Positions 42,443 to 51,719 are shown, counted from the stretch's first letter. The stretch: DNA of 64,000 nt from Methylobacterium sp. GXS13 (GCF_001455965.1 NZ_LKKO01000021.1:42799-106798), one strand, 5' to 3'. Notes: a model not told the origin generated them from the sequence alone. Translations and numbers: made by a program.

Positions 42443-42763
42443 ATGATCCGCAAGTTCGTCATGTCCCTCGCCCTCGTATCCGGTGTGCAGCTCGCCGCCC
42501 CGGCGGCGGAGGCCCGGGACGGGTGCGGCCCCGGCTTCCACCGCAACTTCTACGGCTGGTGCCGGCCGAACGTCCGGCCTTACGCCTATCGCCCCTACGT
42601 CTACGGCCCCGCCTACCGCCGGTTCGGCTACCATCGGTGGGGCGGCTACCGCTGGCATTACAGCTGGCATCGCCGTTTCGCTTGGCATCGCCACTTCGCG
42701 TGGCATGGGGGTGGGCACCGGTGGGGCGAGTTCCGGCACGCGGGCTGGCACCGCCGCTTCTGA
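42443..42763 (+). CDS. small secreted His/Arg/Tyr-rich GCG_CRPN-type protein
   Basis: 106 aa from ATG at 42443, which has GGAG six bases upstream; an ATG four codons earlier is less likely. A signal peptide (FVMSLALVSGVQLAAPAAEA) is followed by GCGPGFHRNFYGWCRPN, the GCG...CRPN signature, then a His/Tyr/Trp/Arg-rich tail (HRWGGYRWHYSWHRR). Such tails may bind metals or membranes. It follows the similar 87-aa gene by 60 bases, so both are probably one transcript. Function unknown. Confidence 0.8.
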   Translation: MIRKFVMSLALVSGVQLAAPAAEARDGCGPGFHRNFYGWCRPNVRPYAYRPYVYGPAYRRFGYHRWGGYRWHYSWHRRFAWHRHFAWHGGGHRWGEFRHAGWHRRF

Positions 42764-42999
42764 TCGAAGCGTGGCCGGCCGTGGACGAGGCTCTCCCGAC
42801 CGCGGCCGCGGCGCCGCTGGTCTCGGATCGCCTTGCCACTTCGAGCCGGCATCCTGAGGCCGGGTCATCGGGGAAGACGACGCGGCCCCCCGGCGGCGGG
42901 GTCCGTCGTGATCTGGCCCCTGTCCGCCCCGAACAGGGCAAACCGGCGGCTGAAGCACCGAACGATGGCCTGGCCGTGCGGACCGCCTTGGCGCAGCAC

Positions 43000-43644
43000 T
43001 CAGCTATCGGTCCATGCGGCGTGGACGGATCCGGCGGCCGTATCCGGTTTCGCGGTACCGATGAAGATGACCACCGGCCCATGGGCGTCGCGCCGGGGAT
43101 CATAGAAGTCGAGCAGGCCCGGATGGATCCGTTGGATGAAGTCTGGAGACTGACCGTTCCGGCGGAGGAGATGGTCGATGACGACCTGATCGCCGTGCAC
43201 CGCGTTCGGCACGGGGCCGCAGGAACCGGGCGTCATCCAGTGGTCTGGATTCGCCGCGAATCTCGCGTAGAGGTCGGCGAGTTCCTCCCCGTGCCACCGC
43301 AGGAGGGCGCTGGAGAGCCGGCCCCCGTGGAAATAATCCTCCATGGCGGCGAGGCCGGGCTCGGCCAGGGCGTCGGCCGGGTCGGTGAAGACGGTGTCGA
43401 GATCGCACAGCAGGGTCGTGCTCTCCGCCAGCCCCGGGCGGAACGCCTCCATCTTGGCCCACCAGGCCGGCCAGCCGTGCCGCAGCGGCACCCGCTCGAC
43501 CCCGTCCACGGCCAGCGGCAGGTCGGTCAGGCACAGGATCCGGTCGAAGGCCGGCGCGTGGCGGCGCACGCCCCGGGCCAGGCGCGCGACCCAGGTCGCG
43601 TCGTAGCGGCCGCCGCTCTTCAGGACGGTGATCAGCGTGGTCAT
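43000..43644 (-). CDS. predicted glycosyltransferase-like protein with DxD motif
   Basis: 214 aa. It begins MTTLITVLKSGGRYDATWVA, has TTLLCDLDTVF (D-x-D near residue 83) and an acidic segment EDYFHGG, consistent with a GT-A fold (GT8-like) hexosyltransferase. The family is not certain. ATG at 43644 overlaps the end of the upstream GT29-like gene by four bases (ATGA), so they are co-translated. It begins the minus-strand half of the glycosyltransferase locus by position on the plus-strand map. Substrate unknown. Confidence 0.65.
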   Translation of the reverse strand: MTTLITVLKSGGRYDATWVARLARGVRRHAPAFDRILCLTDLPLAVDGVERVPLRHGWPAWWAKMEAFRPGLAESTTLLCDLDTVFTDPADALAEPGLAAMEDYFHGGRLSSALLRWHGEELADLYARFAANPDHWMTPGSCGPVPNAVHGDQVVIDHLLRRNGQSPDFIQRIHPGLLDFYDPRRDAHGPVVIFIGTAKPDTAAGSVHAAWTDS

Positions 43645-44282
43645 GGCGCGTCCGTCGTAACGGGTGGGTGGAGGCGCAGGCGCCCGGCCGCTGAGGCCTC
43701 GGCGAACCAGGCCCGTTCGGCTGCCCAGGGGTGGCCGGGCCAGCCAGCGAAGCCGAAGCCGTAAACGTCGACCGGGCCGGAGCCCGCGGGGCGGTCGAGC
43801 AGGAGCGCGAGGCTGACCAGGAAGCCGGTGCTCGGGTTGGGGCGTGCTTCCGTATGGGGTGCGAGCCGGCGCTGCGCGGTTTCGTGCAGGGTTTCGGGCA
43901 GGATATGGACCGGCTTGCCGAGGGGGCGCAGCAGCGCCAAAGCCTCGCGGGTCCAGCAGATCGGCTCGGGCGCGTTCGCCTCCGCGGGCAGCATCGGGAA
44001 CGGCAGGATGAAGGCCTCGGCCTGCCGGACCACCGGGCGGTCGAGGAACCCGGGGTCGGCCAGCCATTCGCGCATCTGGCCGCCGCGATTGACCAGGGCG
44101 AGATGCGTGACCCGTGAGCCGGTGGGCCCGCCGAAGCCGGGAGCGTTGTTGAAGCGCACCACATGCGTGGCCGCGTCGATGGCGCGTGCTGCCGGGCGGA
44201 TCCCGGGCGCGTTACCGACGATGGCGAGGGAGGCGCGCGGGTCTGCGCGTGCCGCGCTCAAGGGATCGATAGCGATGGACAT
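43641..44282 (-). CDS. GT29-like (sialyltransferase-superfamily) protein
   Basis: 213 aa. The segment SLAIVGNAPGI, followed after 18 residues by VVRFNNAPG, matches the L-motif of GT29 sialyltransferases (VGNxx...IDxxdxVIRxN). A later His-rich S/VS-type motif is not clear. So it is a bacterial GT29-like protein, perhaps transferring a sugar other than sialic acid. ATG at 44282 precedes the domain; no strong ribosome site. It ends with ATGA overlap to the next minus-strand gene. Confidence 0.65.
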   Translation of the reverse strand: MSIAIDPLSAARADPRASLAIVGNAPGIRPAARAIDAATHVVRFNNAPGFGGPTGSRVTHLALVNRGGQMREWLADPGFLDRPVVRQAEAFILPFPMLPAEANAPEPICWTREALALLRPLGKPVHILPETLHETAQRRLAPHTEARPNPSTGFLVSLALLLDRPAGSGPVDVYGFGFAGWPGHPWAAERAWFAEASAAGRLRLHPPVTTDAP

Positions 44283-44327
44283 GGGCGGCGGGGGCGTGAG
44301 GAACAGCCAAGGTATGGCATCGGCTTC

Positions 44328-45356
44328 ATGCCACCAGGGCGCCGCGACAAACCGGAACCGGCGGTGACCGGTCCGCGCCGGTGCTTCGTCTGCGCGGCCG
44401 CCATGCTGGCCCCGAGCGCCCGGTCGCTCGACTTCCCGGATGGGCGTCGGCGGGTGTTCCCGACCGCCTGCGGCTCCTGCGGGGTCCTGATCGAGCCGGA
44501 TGCGGACCCGGAACGATGCTGGTGGGATCTCGCCGGGCGCTTGGCTGCGCCGGTCTTCGTCCCCGACCCGGAGGCGGGCTACGGCCTCGACCTCTACACC
44601 CTGCGCACCGCCGCGACTCGCCTCGGCCGCGGCATCCGCCCTCTCGGCCCGGAGGACCGCGCCGCCCTGCTGCAGCCCCACAGCCTGCGCGCCGCGGAAG
44701 GTGCCCTGTACGATCTCGACAGCGCGGAACAGCGCCTGGTCTCGCTCGGCGTGATCTGCCGCTCGGCGGAACGGGACTCCGTGCTGGCGGCCCTGCCGGC
44801 GCAGGCAGCCTGGGCCACGGATGTCACGATCCTGCTCGACGCGCCAGCTGCCCCGGCCCGGGCCGTGGCGGTTCCGGGTTTCGCCCCCGGCGCGGTACAG
44901 GTGGCGGCGCGGCCGCTGAACGATGATTTTGCCCTCCAGCGCAACGCCCTTCAGGACCTCGCCCGGGCGCCCTGGATGCTGCAGCTCGACGCCGACGAGG
45001 CTGTCGATCCCGCGACCGGCGCGCGTCTCCCCGCGCTGGCGGCGCTCGCCGAGGCCGGCGACGTCGTCTCGGTCGGGCTTCCCCGGCGCAACCGCGTCGA
45101 CGGCATCCTGTCGGATGTCTACCCGGACGTGCAGTACCGGCTGAACCGCACGGCCGTCCGCTATGCCGGCCTGGTGCACGAGCGGCCGGTGCTGCCCAGC
45201 GGCTGGCCACAGAGCTTCATCGCGCTCCACGGGGCGATCGACCACGCGCTCACCGGAATCCATGTCCGGGCGCGCTCGCAACGCTATGAGGCGCTGGATC
45301 CGGGGCGCGGGCGGCCCGAGGAGCGGGACGCGCTGCTGCAGCCCTACCGCGCCTGA
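44328..45356 (+). CDS. zinc-ribbon plus glycosyltransferase-like protein
   Basis: 342 aa from ATG at 44328 (GTG at 44364 is also possible). The N-terminus carries CFVCAAAM and CGSCGVLIE, two C-x2-C pairs that look like a small zinc ribbon. The centre and C-terminal part contain APWMLQLDADEAVDP (D-x-D of GT2-type transferases) and NRTAVRYAGLVHERPVL, as in GT2-type family members. The N-terminal Cys pairs are unusual for this enzyme class. It is convergent with the next minus-strand GT4 gene, ending 13 bases inside it. Confidence 0.65.
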   Translation: MPPGRRDKPEPAVTGPRRCFVCAAAMLAPSARSLDFPDGRRRVFPTACGSCGVLIEPDADPERCWWDLAGRLAAPVFVPDPEAGYGLDLYTLRTAATRLGRGIRPLGPEDRAALLQPHSLRAAEGALYDLDSAEQRLVSLGVICRSAERDSVLAALPAQAAWATDVTILLDAPAAPARAVAVPGFAPGAVQVAARPLNDDFALQRNALQDLARAPWMLQLDADEAVDPATGARLPALAALAEAGDVVSVGLPRRNRVDGILSDVYPDVQYRLNRTAVRYAGLVHERPVLPSGWPQSFIALHGAIDHALTGIHVRARSQRYEALDPGRGRPEERDALLQPYRA

Positions 45357-46522
45357 GCGATCGCCCGGCGGTAGAGGTCGAGGGTCTCGCGCGCCAGGCT
45401 CGCCCGGTCGAACCGGCCGGCCGCCTCCAGGGCGCGGGCTCGGTAGGCCGAGCGCAGGACGGGATCGCGCAGGAGCGGGCGCAGGGCCTCGGCGAGCGCT
45501 GGACCGGTGGCCGCCTGCGCCAGCGGCCCCGCCCCCGGGACGCCCACGAAGGCCCGGGCGCTCGCATCCTCGGCGCAGGCCACCACCGGCCGGCCATAGG
45601 CGAGGGCCTCTTGGTAGACGAGGCCGAAGCTCTCGTAGCGCGACGGCGCCAGCACGATGTGCGCGCCCGTATAGGCCTCGGCCAGGCCCTGCGCGTCGAT
45701 CCGGCCGCGGGCCCGGATGCGGCTGCGGGCGGCCTCGGACAGGTCCGCCGGCAGGTCGCCCGGCGGTACCCCGACGAGATCGAGCCGGAACGGCGGCAGG
45801 GTGCCCCGCGCCTGCTCCCCGGCCAGGATCGCCGCCGCGTCGAGCAGGGCGTCGAACCCCTTTCGGGCCTCGGCCCGGCCGACGAACAGCAGGCGCACCG
45901 GCCCGTCCGCGTCCGGATAAGGGGCTGCCCGGGCGGCGGCGGCGATCGCCGGCGGCAGGCTGAGGCCGATCACCGCCTCCGGCTGGTGTCCCGGCAGACC
46001 GTAGGCGCGGGCGATCACCGCCGCATGCGCCTCCGTATTGGCGATCAGCGCGGCGCTGCCCCTGTGCGGCCGGCGCTCCAGGCGATCGGCGGCGGCGCCG
46101 TCGAGGCGGTCGCGCAGGCCGGGCGTGCCGTCGCGGGTGAAGGCGGCGGGGGTCGAGCTGCGGGTCACCAGCGGCAGGGTCCGGCGTCCGGCGAGCAGCA
46201 CCGCCGGGGCGTACCAGTTCGTCGCCTCGACCACGTCGAACGCCGCCCGGGCGTGCTCGGTCAGGACCGCCCTGCGGAAGGCCAGGGGCGCCGCGAGATG
46301 GCCGGCCGTTCCCCACCGGCGCAGCCGCGCCAGCCCGCCCTCCGGCGGCAGGGCGAGGCCGACCACGGTGACGCCGCCGACCCACTCCCGGCCGGTCCGG
46401 TCCAGGGTGAACACCGTCACGTCCGCCCCCGCTTCGGCCAGGCTCTCGGCGATCTCGCGGGCCGCGGTGGAGAGCCCGCTGGGTGACGGCGGGTAGTCCC
46501 AGGCCAGGAGGGCGGTGCGCAT
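45344..46522 (-). CDS. GT4 family glycosyltransferase
   Basis: 392 aa GT-B fold. The N-terminal domain starts MRTALLAWDYPPSPSGLSTA with the Gly-rich donor loop; LLFVGRAEARKGFDALLDA (about 210-228) and APSRYESFGLVYQEALAYG (about 290-308) are the GT4 nucleotide-sugar motifs with E-x7-E. The start overlaps the upstream GT4 stop by one base (TGATG), so the two are co-translated. A retaining glycosyltransferase; the sugar is unknown. Confidence 0.88.
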   Translation of the reverse strand: MRTALLAWDYPPSPSGLSTAAREIAESLAEAGADVTVFTLDRTGREWVGGVTVVGLALPPEGGLARLRRWGTAGHLAAPLAFRRAVLTEHARAAFDVVEATNWYAPAVLLAGRRTLPLVTRSSTPAAFTRDGTPGLRDRLDGAAADRLERRPHRGSAALIANTEAHAAVIARAYGLPGHQPEAVIGLSLPPAIAAAARAAPYPDADGPVRLLFVGRAEARKGFDALLDAAAILAGEQARGTLPPFRLDLVGVPPGDLPADLSEAARSRIRARGRIDAQGLAEAYTGAHIVLAPSRYESFGLVYQEALAYGRPVVACAEDASARAFVGVPGAGPLAQAATGPALAEALRPLLRDPVLRSAYRARALEAAGRFDRASLARETLDLYRRAIAQAR

Positions 46523-47562
46523 CAGGCGGCGAGGAGGCGGTGGTAGATGGCCAGGTATTCGCGCGCCATGCGCTCGGCGGTGAAGCGCTCTTCGAAGCGC
46601 CTTCGAATGGACGCCCGGTCCAGCTCCGCGACTCTTCGCAACGCCGTCACCGCCTCGGCTTCGGACGCGACGACGAAACCGGTCACGCCGTCCTCGACGA
46701 TTTCCGGGACCGAGCCGCGGTTCCAGGCGATGACCGGGGTGCCGCAGGCCATCGCCTCGATCATCACCAGCCCGAACGGTTCGGGCCAGTCGATCGGGAA
46801 CAGCAGCGCCCGGGCACTACCCAGGAGCGAACCCTTCTGGCTGTCGTCGACCGGCCCGAGATAGGTCGCGTCGGGCCCGAGCAGCGGGCGCACCTGCCGG
46901 TCGAAATAGTCCGGGTTGCCGGCATCGATGGTGCCGCCCAGCCGGATCGGCATCCCGGCCGCCCGGGCGACGCGGATCGCGGTGTCCGGGCGCTTCTGGT
47001 CGGTCATGCGCCCGACGAAGGCGAGATGCGCCTCCGGCTCGGCCCGGAAGGCGTAGCGGTCCCGGGCGATGCCGTGATGCACGATCCCGGCCCGGTTGGC
47101 CGCGGGGATGCCGGCTTCCTGCGCGGCCGAGATCGCCGCCACCGGCAGGTCGGGGAAGCCGGCGAAGAACAGGGCGCGGTCGAGCTCGTCCACCCGCCAA
47201 TGCACCGTGGTCAGGCTGCGCCGCCGGGCTGCGCCGAGCAGCGCCGCATGCGCGAACTCGCCGTGGCCATGGACGATGTCGAACGCGGGCAGCCGCAACC
47301 GCAGCGCCTCCAGCTGCAGCGCGTCGAGGGCCGCCGGAACCCCCGGCGCGACCCGGCCGTGGCGCTGCTCGAGAGCCGCAAGACTCGGGTAATCGCCGAC
47401 GCGCGGTAAGTCTGTCGCACTGTCCGAGGATGCGAACAGTGTTACTTCCACGCCCAAGCTTCGCAGCGCCGTGCTCAAATCGTGCACAACCCGCTCGGTG
47501 CCGCCGTGATGGTTTGGGGGAACGGGAAAAATGTTCGGTGCGACCTGGGCAACACGGATCAC
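46522..47562 (-). CDS. GT4 family glycosyltransferase
   Basis: 346 aa from GTG at 47562 (MIRVAQVAPNIFPVPPNHHG once GTG is read as Met). FVGRMTDQKRPDTAIRVARA (about residue 187) and PEPFGLVMIEAMACGTPVIA are GT4 motifs. It is divergent from the SPS-like fusion gene, sharing a 60-base gap, and overlaps the next minus-strand GT4 gene by one base. A retaining enzyme of the same locus; acceptor unknown. Confidence 0.87.
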   Translation of the reverse strand: MIRVAQVAPNIFPVPPNHHGGTERVVHDLSTALRSLGVEVTLFASSDSATDLPRVGDYPSLAALEQRHGRVAPGVPAALDALQLEALRLRLPAFDIVHGHGEFAHAALLGAARRRSLTTVHWRVDELDRALFFAGFPDLPVAAISAAQEAGIPAANRAGIVHHGIARDRYAFRAEPEAHLAFVGRMTDQKRPDTAIRVARAAGMPIRLGGTIDAGNPDYFDRQVRPLLGPDATYLGPVDDSQKGSLLGSARALLFPIDWPEPFGLVMIEAMACGTPVIAWNRGSVPEIVEDGVTGFVVASEAEAVTALRRVAELDRASIRRRFEERFTAERMAREYLAIYHRLLAA

Positions 47563-47622
47563 GACGCTCTCTTCACATAAGTTAGTTTTCGGGGAGCGCC
47601 TGACAGCTTCAGCAAACGCCTG

Positions 47623-49677
47623 ATGTTCGTTCTGCACATCGCCCTGCAGGGCTGCCTGCGCGGGCGCGATGTCGTCTACGGCCTCACCGCGGATACCGGC
47701 GGCCACATCCGCTACCTGCTGGATCTCGTCGCCGCCTCGGCGCAGGATTTCGGCGTGGCCGAGATCGTCGTGGCGACGCGCTTGTTCCACGGGCCGCCCG
47801 GCCCGGATTACGCCGTGCCCGAAGAGCGGATCTCCGACAAGGTCAGGCTGGTGCGGCTCCCGAGCGCGGCGCTGGGCTACCGGTCCAAGGAGGCGATGCA
47901 TGAGGAGGTCGCGCGGTTCGCCGAGAACCTCGTCGCCTGGATCGGCACCCAGGAGCGCGCGCCCGACCTGATCCACGCCCATTACGCCGACGCCGCCGCG
48001 GTCGCGGCGATCGTGGAGGCGCGGCTCGGGATCCCGTTCGTGTTCACCGCCCACTCGCTCGGGCGGGTCAAGGCCGCGATGCTCGGCGGGGATGCCGCCC
48101 AGGCCCCCGACCTCGTCCGCCGGATCGCCACCGAGGAGGCGGCCTTCGCCCAGGCCACCCTGGTCATCGCCTCCTCCCGGGACGAGGCCGAGGTCCAGTA
48201 TGCCGGCTACGACGCCTATAATCCCGGCCGCGTGCGCGTCGTGCCGCCGGGCAGCGACCTCGCGCGCTTCGCCGCCGCCGAGCCGCATCCCCGGGTCGAC
48301 GCCCTGATCGACCGCTTCCTCGACGATCCCGCCAAGCCGCCGCTGCTGGCCCTGGCCCGGCCGGTGGCGCGCAAGAACCTCGCGGCCCTGGTCCAGGCCT
48401 ACGGCGAGAGCCCGGAGCTCCAGGCCCGGGCCAATCTGGTGATCGTGGCCGGCACACGCGGCGACATCGACGCCCTCGACGGCGACATGGCCGCGACGAT
48501 GCGCGACCTGCTGGTGCTGATCGACCGCTACGACCTCTACGGGCGTGTGGCCTACCCGAAGACACACCGGCCCGACGACGTGCCGGCGATCTACGCCTAT
48601 GCCCGCGCGCGCGGCGGCATCTTCGTCAATCCGGCGCTCAACGAGCCCTTCGGCCTGACCCTGCTGGAGGCGTCGGCGGCCGGCCTGCCGTTGGTCGCCA
48701 CCGACAGCGGCGGCCCCAACGACATCGTCGAGACCTGCGGCAACGGGCTGCTCGTCGATCCCCGCGACCCGGAGGCGATCGCGCGGGCCTGCCTGCGCAT
48801 CCTGGCCGATCCGGCACTGCGCGCCCGCTACGTCGCGGGCGGGGCCCGCGCCGCGGCGGCCTACGACTGGGACCGGCACGCCGCGCGCTACCACGCCCTG
48901 CTGCGGGCGCTGCTCGCCCCGGAGCCGCCCCTGCGGACGCCCTGGCAGCTCCTGGTCTGCGATATCGACAACACCCTGGTCGGCTGCGAGGCGGCCCTCG
49001 GCATCTTCCGGCGCTGGCGCAGCCAGCAGGCGGGCCTGGCTTTCGGGGTCGCCACCGGCCGCTCGTTCCACAGCGCCATGGCGGTGCTGGAGCAGCAGAT
49101 GAGCCCGAGGCCGCAGGTAATGATCACCTCGGTCGGCTCCGAGATCTACCACCTCGATGCCAACGGTGTGACCTACACGGCCGATGCCGCCTGGCGCGCG
49201 GCCATTGCGGCCGGCTGGGACCGGGAGGCTTTGCGCGCGGCGCTCGCCGGCATCGACGACCTCCTGCCCCAGGGGCCCCTGGAGCAGCGCCCGTACAAGC
49301 TGAGCTACTTCGGCGGGGCCGCCGCCGCCCGCCGGGTGAGCGCGCATCTCGCCGAGGCCGGCCTCGGCGCCCGGGTGATCCACAGCCACGACCGCTACCT
49401 CGACGTCCTGCCGGCGGCGGCCTCGAAGGGCACCGCGGTGGACCATGTCCGCGCCCTCTACGGCCTGCCCGAGCGGGCGGTGTTCGTGGCCGGGGATTCC
49501 GGCAACGATGTCGAGATGCTGCGCGCCCGGGTGCAGGCGATCATCGTGGCGAACTATTCCGACGACCTCGCCAGCAACGCGGCGCTGCAGCACTCCTACG
49601 TCGCCCGGGCCTCGCATGCCCGCGGCATCATCGAGGGCGTGGCGCATTTCCGCCGGATGCTGGCCCATGCTTCCTGA
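47623..49677 (+). CDS. sucrose-phosphate-synthase-like glycosyltransferase fused to HAD phosphatase
   Basis: 684 aa. Residues about 1-435 form a GT4 domain like sucrose-phosphate synthase (MFVLHIALQGCLRGRDVVYG, RPVARKNLAALVQAYGESP, NPALNEPFGLTLLEASAAGL). Residues about 440-684 are a HAD-IIB phosphatase domain (VCDIDNTLVG with the Asp nucleophile, GDSGNDVEML at the end), as in sucrose-phosphate phosphatase. Such a fusion could make a phosphorylated disaccharide and remove the phosphate. ATG at 47623. It overlaps the next GT2 gene by 11 bases. Confidence 0.87.
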   Translation: MFVLHIALQGCLRGRDVVYGLTADTGGHIRYLLDLVAASAQDFGVAEIVVATRLFHGPPGPDYAVPEERISDKVRLVRLPSAALGYRSKEAMHEEVARFAENLVAWIGTQERAPDLIHAHYADAAAVAAIVEARLGIPFVFTAHSLGRVKAAMLGGDAAQAPDLVRRIATEEAAFAQATLVIASSRDEAEVQYAGYDAYNPGRVRVVPPGSDLARFAAAEPHPRVDALIDRFLDDPAKPPLLALARPVARKNLAALVQAYGESPELQARANLVIVAGTRGDIDALDGDMAATMRDLLVLIDRYDLYGRVAYPKTHRPDDVPAIYAYARARGGIFVNPALNEPFGLTLLEASAAGLPLVATDSGGPNDIVETCGNGLLVDPRDPEAIARACLRILADPALRARYVAGGARAAAAYDWDRHAARYHALLRALLAPEPPLRTPWQLLVCDIDNTLVGCEAALGIFRRWRSQQAGLAFGVATGRSFHSAMAVLEQQMSPRPQVMITSVGSEIYHLDANGVTYTADAAWRAAIAAGWDREALRAALAGIDDLLPQGPLEQRPYKLSYFGGAAAARRVSAHLAEAGLGARVIHSHDRYLDVLPAAASKGTAVDHVRALYGLPERAVFVAGDSGNDVEMLRARVQAIIVANYSDDLASNAALQHSYVARASHARGIIEGVAHFRRMLAHAS

Positions 49678-50554
49678 CATTCGGCCCCCTCCGGCGCCCT
49701 CGACCAGCGTGCTCACCCTGGTGCGCGGCCGGACCGGGTGCCTGCGCAACCTGATGCGCGGCCTCGCCCGGCAGAGCGTGCGCCCGCGCGAGCTGGTGAT
49801 CGCCTGGATGCAGCCCGAGCCGGCTCCCGGCCTGCCCGATCCCGGCTGCCCGGTGCGCCATCTCCATGTCCCGGGTGAGCCGATGCCGCTGGCCGCCGCG
49901 GGCAACCGCGCCGCCGAGGCCGCCGCCGGCGACCTGCTGATCTTCCTCGACGTGGATTGCATCCCGGCCGCCGGCCTGGTCGGCGCCTACGCGGCGGCCG
50001 CCTCCGGGGCGGAGGGCCTGTTCCTCGGGGAGGTCCTGTACCTGCCGCCGGAAGCCGGCCCCGACCTCGACGACGCGGCCCTCGACCGCCTCGGCCGCCC
50101 CCACCCGGCCCGGCCCCCGGTGCCCGAGACGGGTCTGCGTCTCGAGCCCGATCCCGGCCAGCTCTGGGGGCTATCCTTCGCGTTGTCCGCCCGAGCCTGG
50201 CGCTCGGTCGGCGGCATGGACGAGGATTTTTCCGGCTATGGTGGCGAGGAGACCGACTTCGCCGCCCGCCTCGCCGCCACCGGGCTGCCGACCTATTGGG
50301 TCGCGGGAGCGCGGGCCTACCACCAGCACCACCCGGTCCATGTCCCACCGCTCCAGCATTTCGCGCCGATCCTCGCCAATGCCGCGCGCTTCCGCACCCG
50401 CCACGGTCGCTGGTGCCTGACCTACTGGCTCGACCAGTTCCGCACCGCCGGGCTGATCGACTGGGACGACGACGCCCCGGCGATCCGCGTGATCCGCCCG
50501 CCGACCGCCCCGGAGATCGCCGCGTCCCGGCGGCCCGGCGCCCTGTTCTCGTGA
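49667..50554 (+). CDS. GT2 family glycosyltransferase
   Basis: 295 aa. The GT2 core: TSVLTLVRGRTGCLRNLMRG; D-x-D in LLIFLDVDCIPA; GYGGEETDFAARLAAT as the acceptor-side motif seen in chondroitin-synthase-like GT2 proteins. ATG at 49667 lies inside the last 11 bases of the upstream gene. The sequence is close in organisation to the GT2 at 51943-52860. Adds a sugar in the same locus; donor unknown. Confidence 0.87.
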   Translation: MLPDIRPPPAPSTSVLTLVRGRTGCLRNLMRGLARQSVRPRELVIAWMQPEPAPGLPDPGCPVRHLHVPGEPMPLAAAGNRAAEAAAGDLLIFLDVDCIPAAGLVGAYAAAASGAEGLFLGEVLYLPPEAGPDLDDAALDRLGRPHPARPPVPETGLRLEPDPGQLWGLSFALSARAWRSVGGMDEDFSGYGGEETDFAARLAATGLPTYWVAGARAYHQHHPVHVPPLQHFAPILANAARFRTRHGRWCLTYWLDQFRTAGLIDWDDDAPAIRVIRPPTAPEIAASRRPGALFS

Positions 50555-50562
50555 AGCAGACC

Positions 50563-51684
50563 ATGAAGAAGCCGATCGCGTTCTTCGTCCACCACCAGGG
50601 CCGGGGCCACGCCAACCGCACCATGGCGGTCGCCGCCGAATTCGCCCGCGACCGCCCGGTCTCGGTGCTGACCGCCGGCCCGCACCTGTTCGACGGCTTC
50701 GCCCGCGACATCGAGATCGTGCCGCTGCCCGACATGATCGGCGCCGCCGTGCCGACCTCGCGCCTCTACGCCGAGCCGACCCCGCAGGTGATGCATTGCG
50801 TGCCGCTGGGGCTCGCCCCGATGCGCCGGACCATGCGGACCATCCTCGACCATCTCGACGACCGCGCGGTCGGCCTGTTCGTGGTCGACGTCTCGGCCGA
50901 GATCGCACTGCTCGCCCGGATCGCCAGCGTGCCGGCGGTGCAGATCCGGATGCATGGCGACCGCTCCGATATCGGCCATGTCGGCGCCTACGAGGCCTGC
51001 GTCGGGATGCTGGCACCGTTCGATGCCCGGCTGGAGCAGGCGGATTACCCGGCCTCGTTGCGCGCCAAGACCTTCTACAGCGGCGGCCTGTGCACCAGCC
51101 TAGACCGCATCCCCGACCGCACGGAGGCGCGTGCGAAGCTCGGCCTCGACCCGCAGCGCGAGATCGTCGTGGCGGTGACCGGCGGTGGCGGCAGCGGCAC
51201 CCCCTACGCGCCGCTCACCGTGGCGGCGCGCGCCGAGCCCGACGCCCTGTGGCTGACCCTCGGGCCGACCCACCGGGAGGGCCACGAGACCGACTTCGCT
51301 AACCTGCGCGAGCTGGGCTGGGTGCCCTCCGTCACCGATTACCTCGCGGCCGCCGACATCGTGATCGCCTCGGCCGGCGACAATACGGTCCATGAGGTCG
51401 CCCGGGTCGGCGGCCGCCTGATCGTGATGCCGGAATGGCGCTACTTCGCCGAGCAGACCCGCAAGGCCGAGGCCCTGGTCCGGCTCGGCGCGGCCGTCCA
51501 GGCTCCGGCCTGGCCCGGCGACCTCCAGGGCTGGCGCGACCTCCTGGCCCGCGCCCGCGCCCTGGACGGGTCCGAGCTGCGCGGCCTCTGCCCGCCGGCT
51601 GCTGCCGCACGCGCCGCCGGCTGGCTCGAAGGGCTCACCGACGAACTCTGGCAGGGCGCCGAGGCGCCTGTCGCGCCTCCCTGA
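50563..51684 (+). CDS. MurG/UGT-like GT28-type glycosyltransferase
   Basis: 373 aa from ATG at 50563; a GTG at 50551 overlapping the upstream stop (GTGA) is an alternative. N-terminal FFVHHQGRGHANRTMAVAAE is like MJ1255-type transferases; the C-terminal SAGDNTVHEVARVGGRLIVM and EWRYFAEQTRKAEAL match the GT28/UGT donor loop. A GGGGSGTPYAP stretch lies in the middle. It probably transfers a sugar from a nucleotide donor to a lipid or sugar acceptor in the cytoplasm. Confidence 0.8.
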   Translation: MKKPIAFFVHHQGRGHANRTMAVAAEFARDRPVSVLTAGPHLFDGFARDIEIVPLPDMIGAAVPTSRLYAEPTPQVMHCVPLGLAPMRRTMRTILDHLDDRAVGLFVVDVSAEIALLARIASVPAVQIRMHGDRSDIGHVGAYEACVGMLAPFDARLEQADYPASLRAKTFYSGGLCTSLDRIPDRTEARAKLGLDPQREIVVAVTGGGGSGTPYAPLTVAARAEPDALWLTLGPTHREGHETDFANLRELGWVPSVTDYLAAADIVIASAGDNTVHEVARVGGRLIVMPEWRYFAEQTRKAEALVRLGAAVQAPAWPGDLQGWRDLLARARALDGSELRGLCPPAAAARAAGWLEGLTDELWQGAEAPVAPP

Positions 51685-51719
51685 CCGGCCCCTTGCCCCT
51701 ACGGCCTGCGCAACGCGCT

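Noticed and set aside
46522..49962. 1146-codon minus-strand frame covering the SPS-like gene
   Set aside because: Only its last part (to 47562) is a real GT4 gene; the rest is opposite the SPS-like and GT2 genes.
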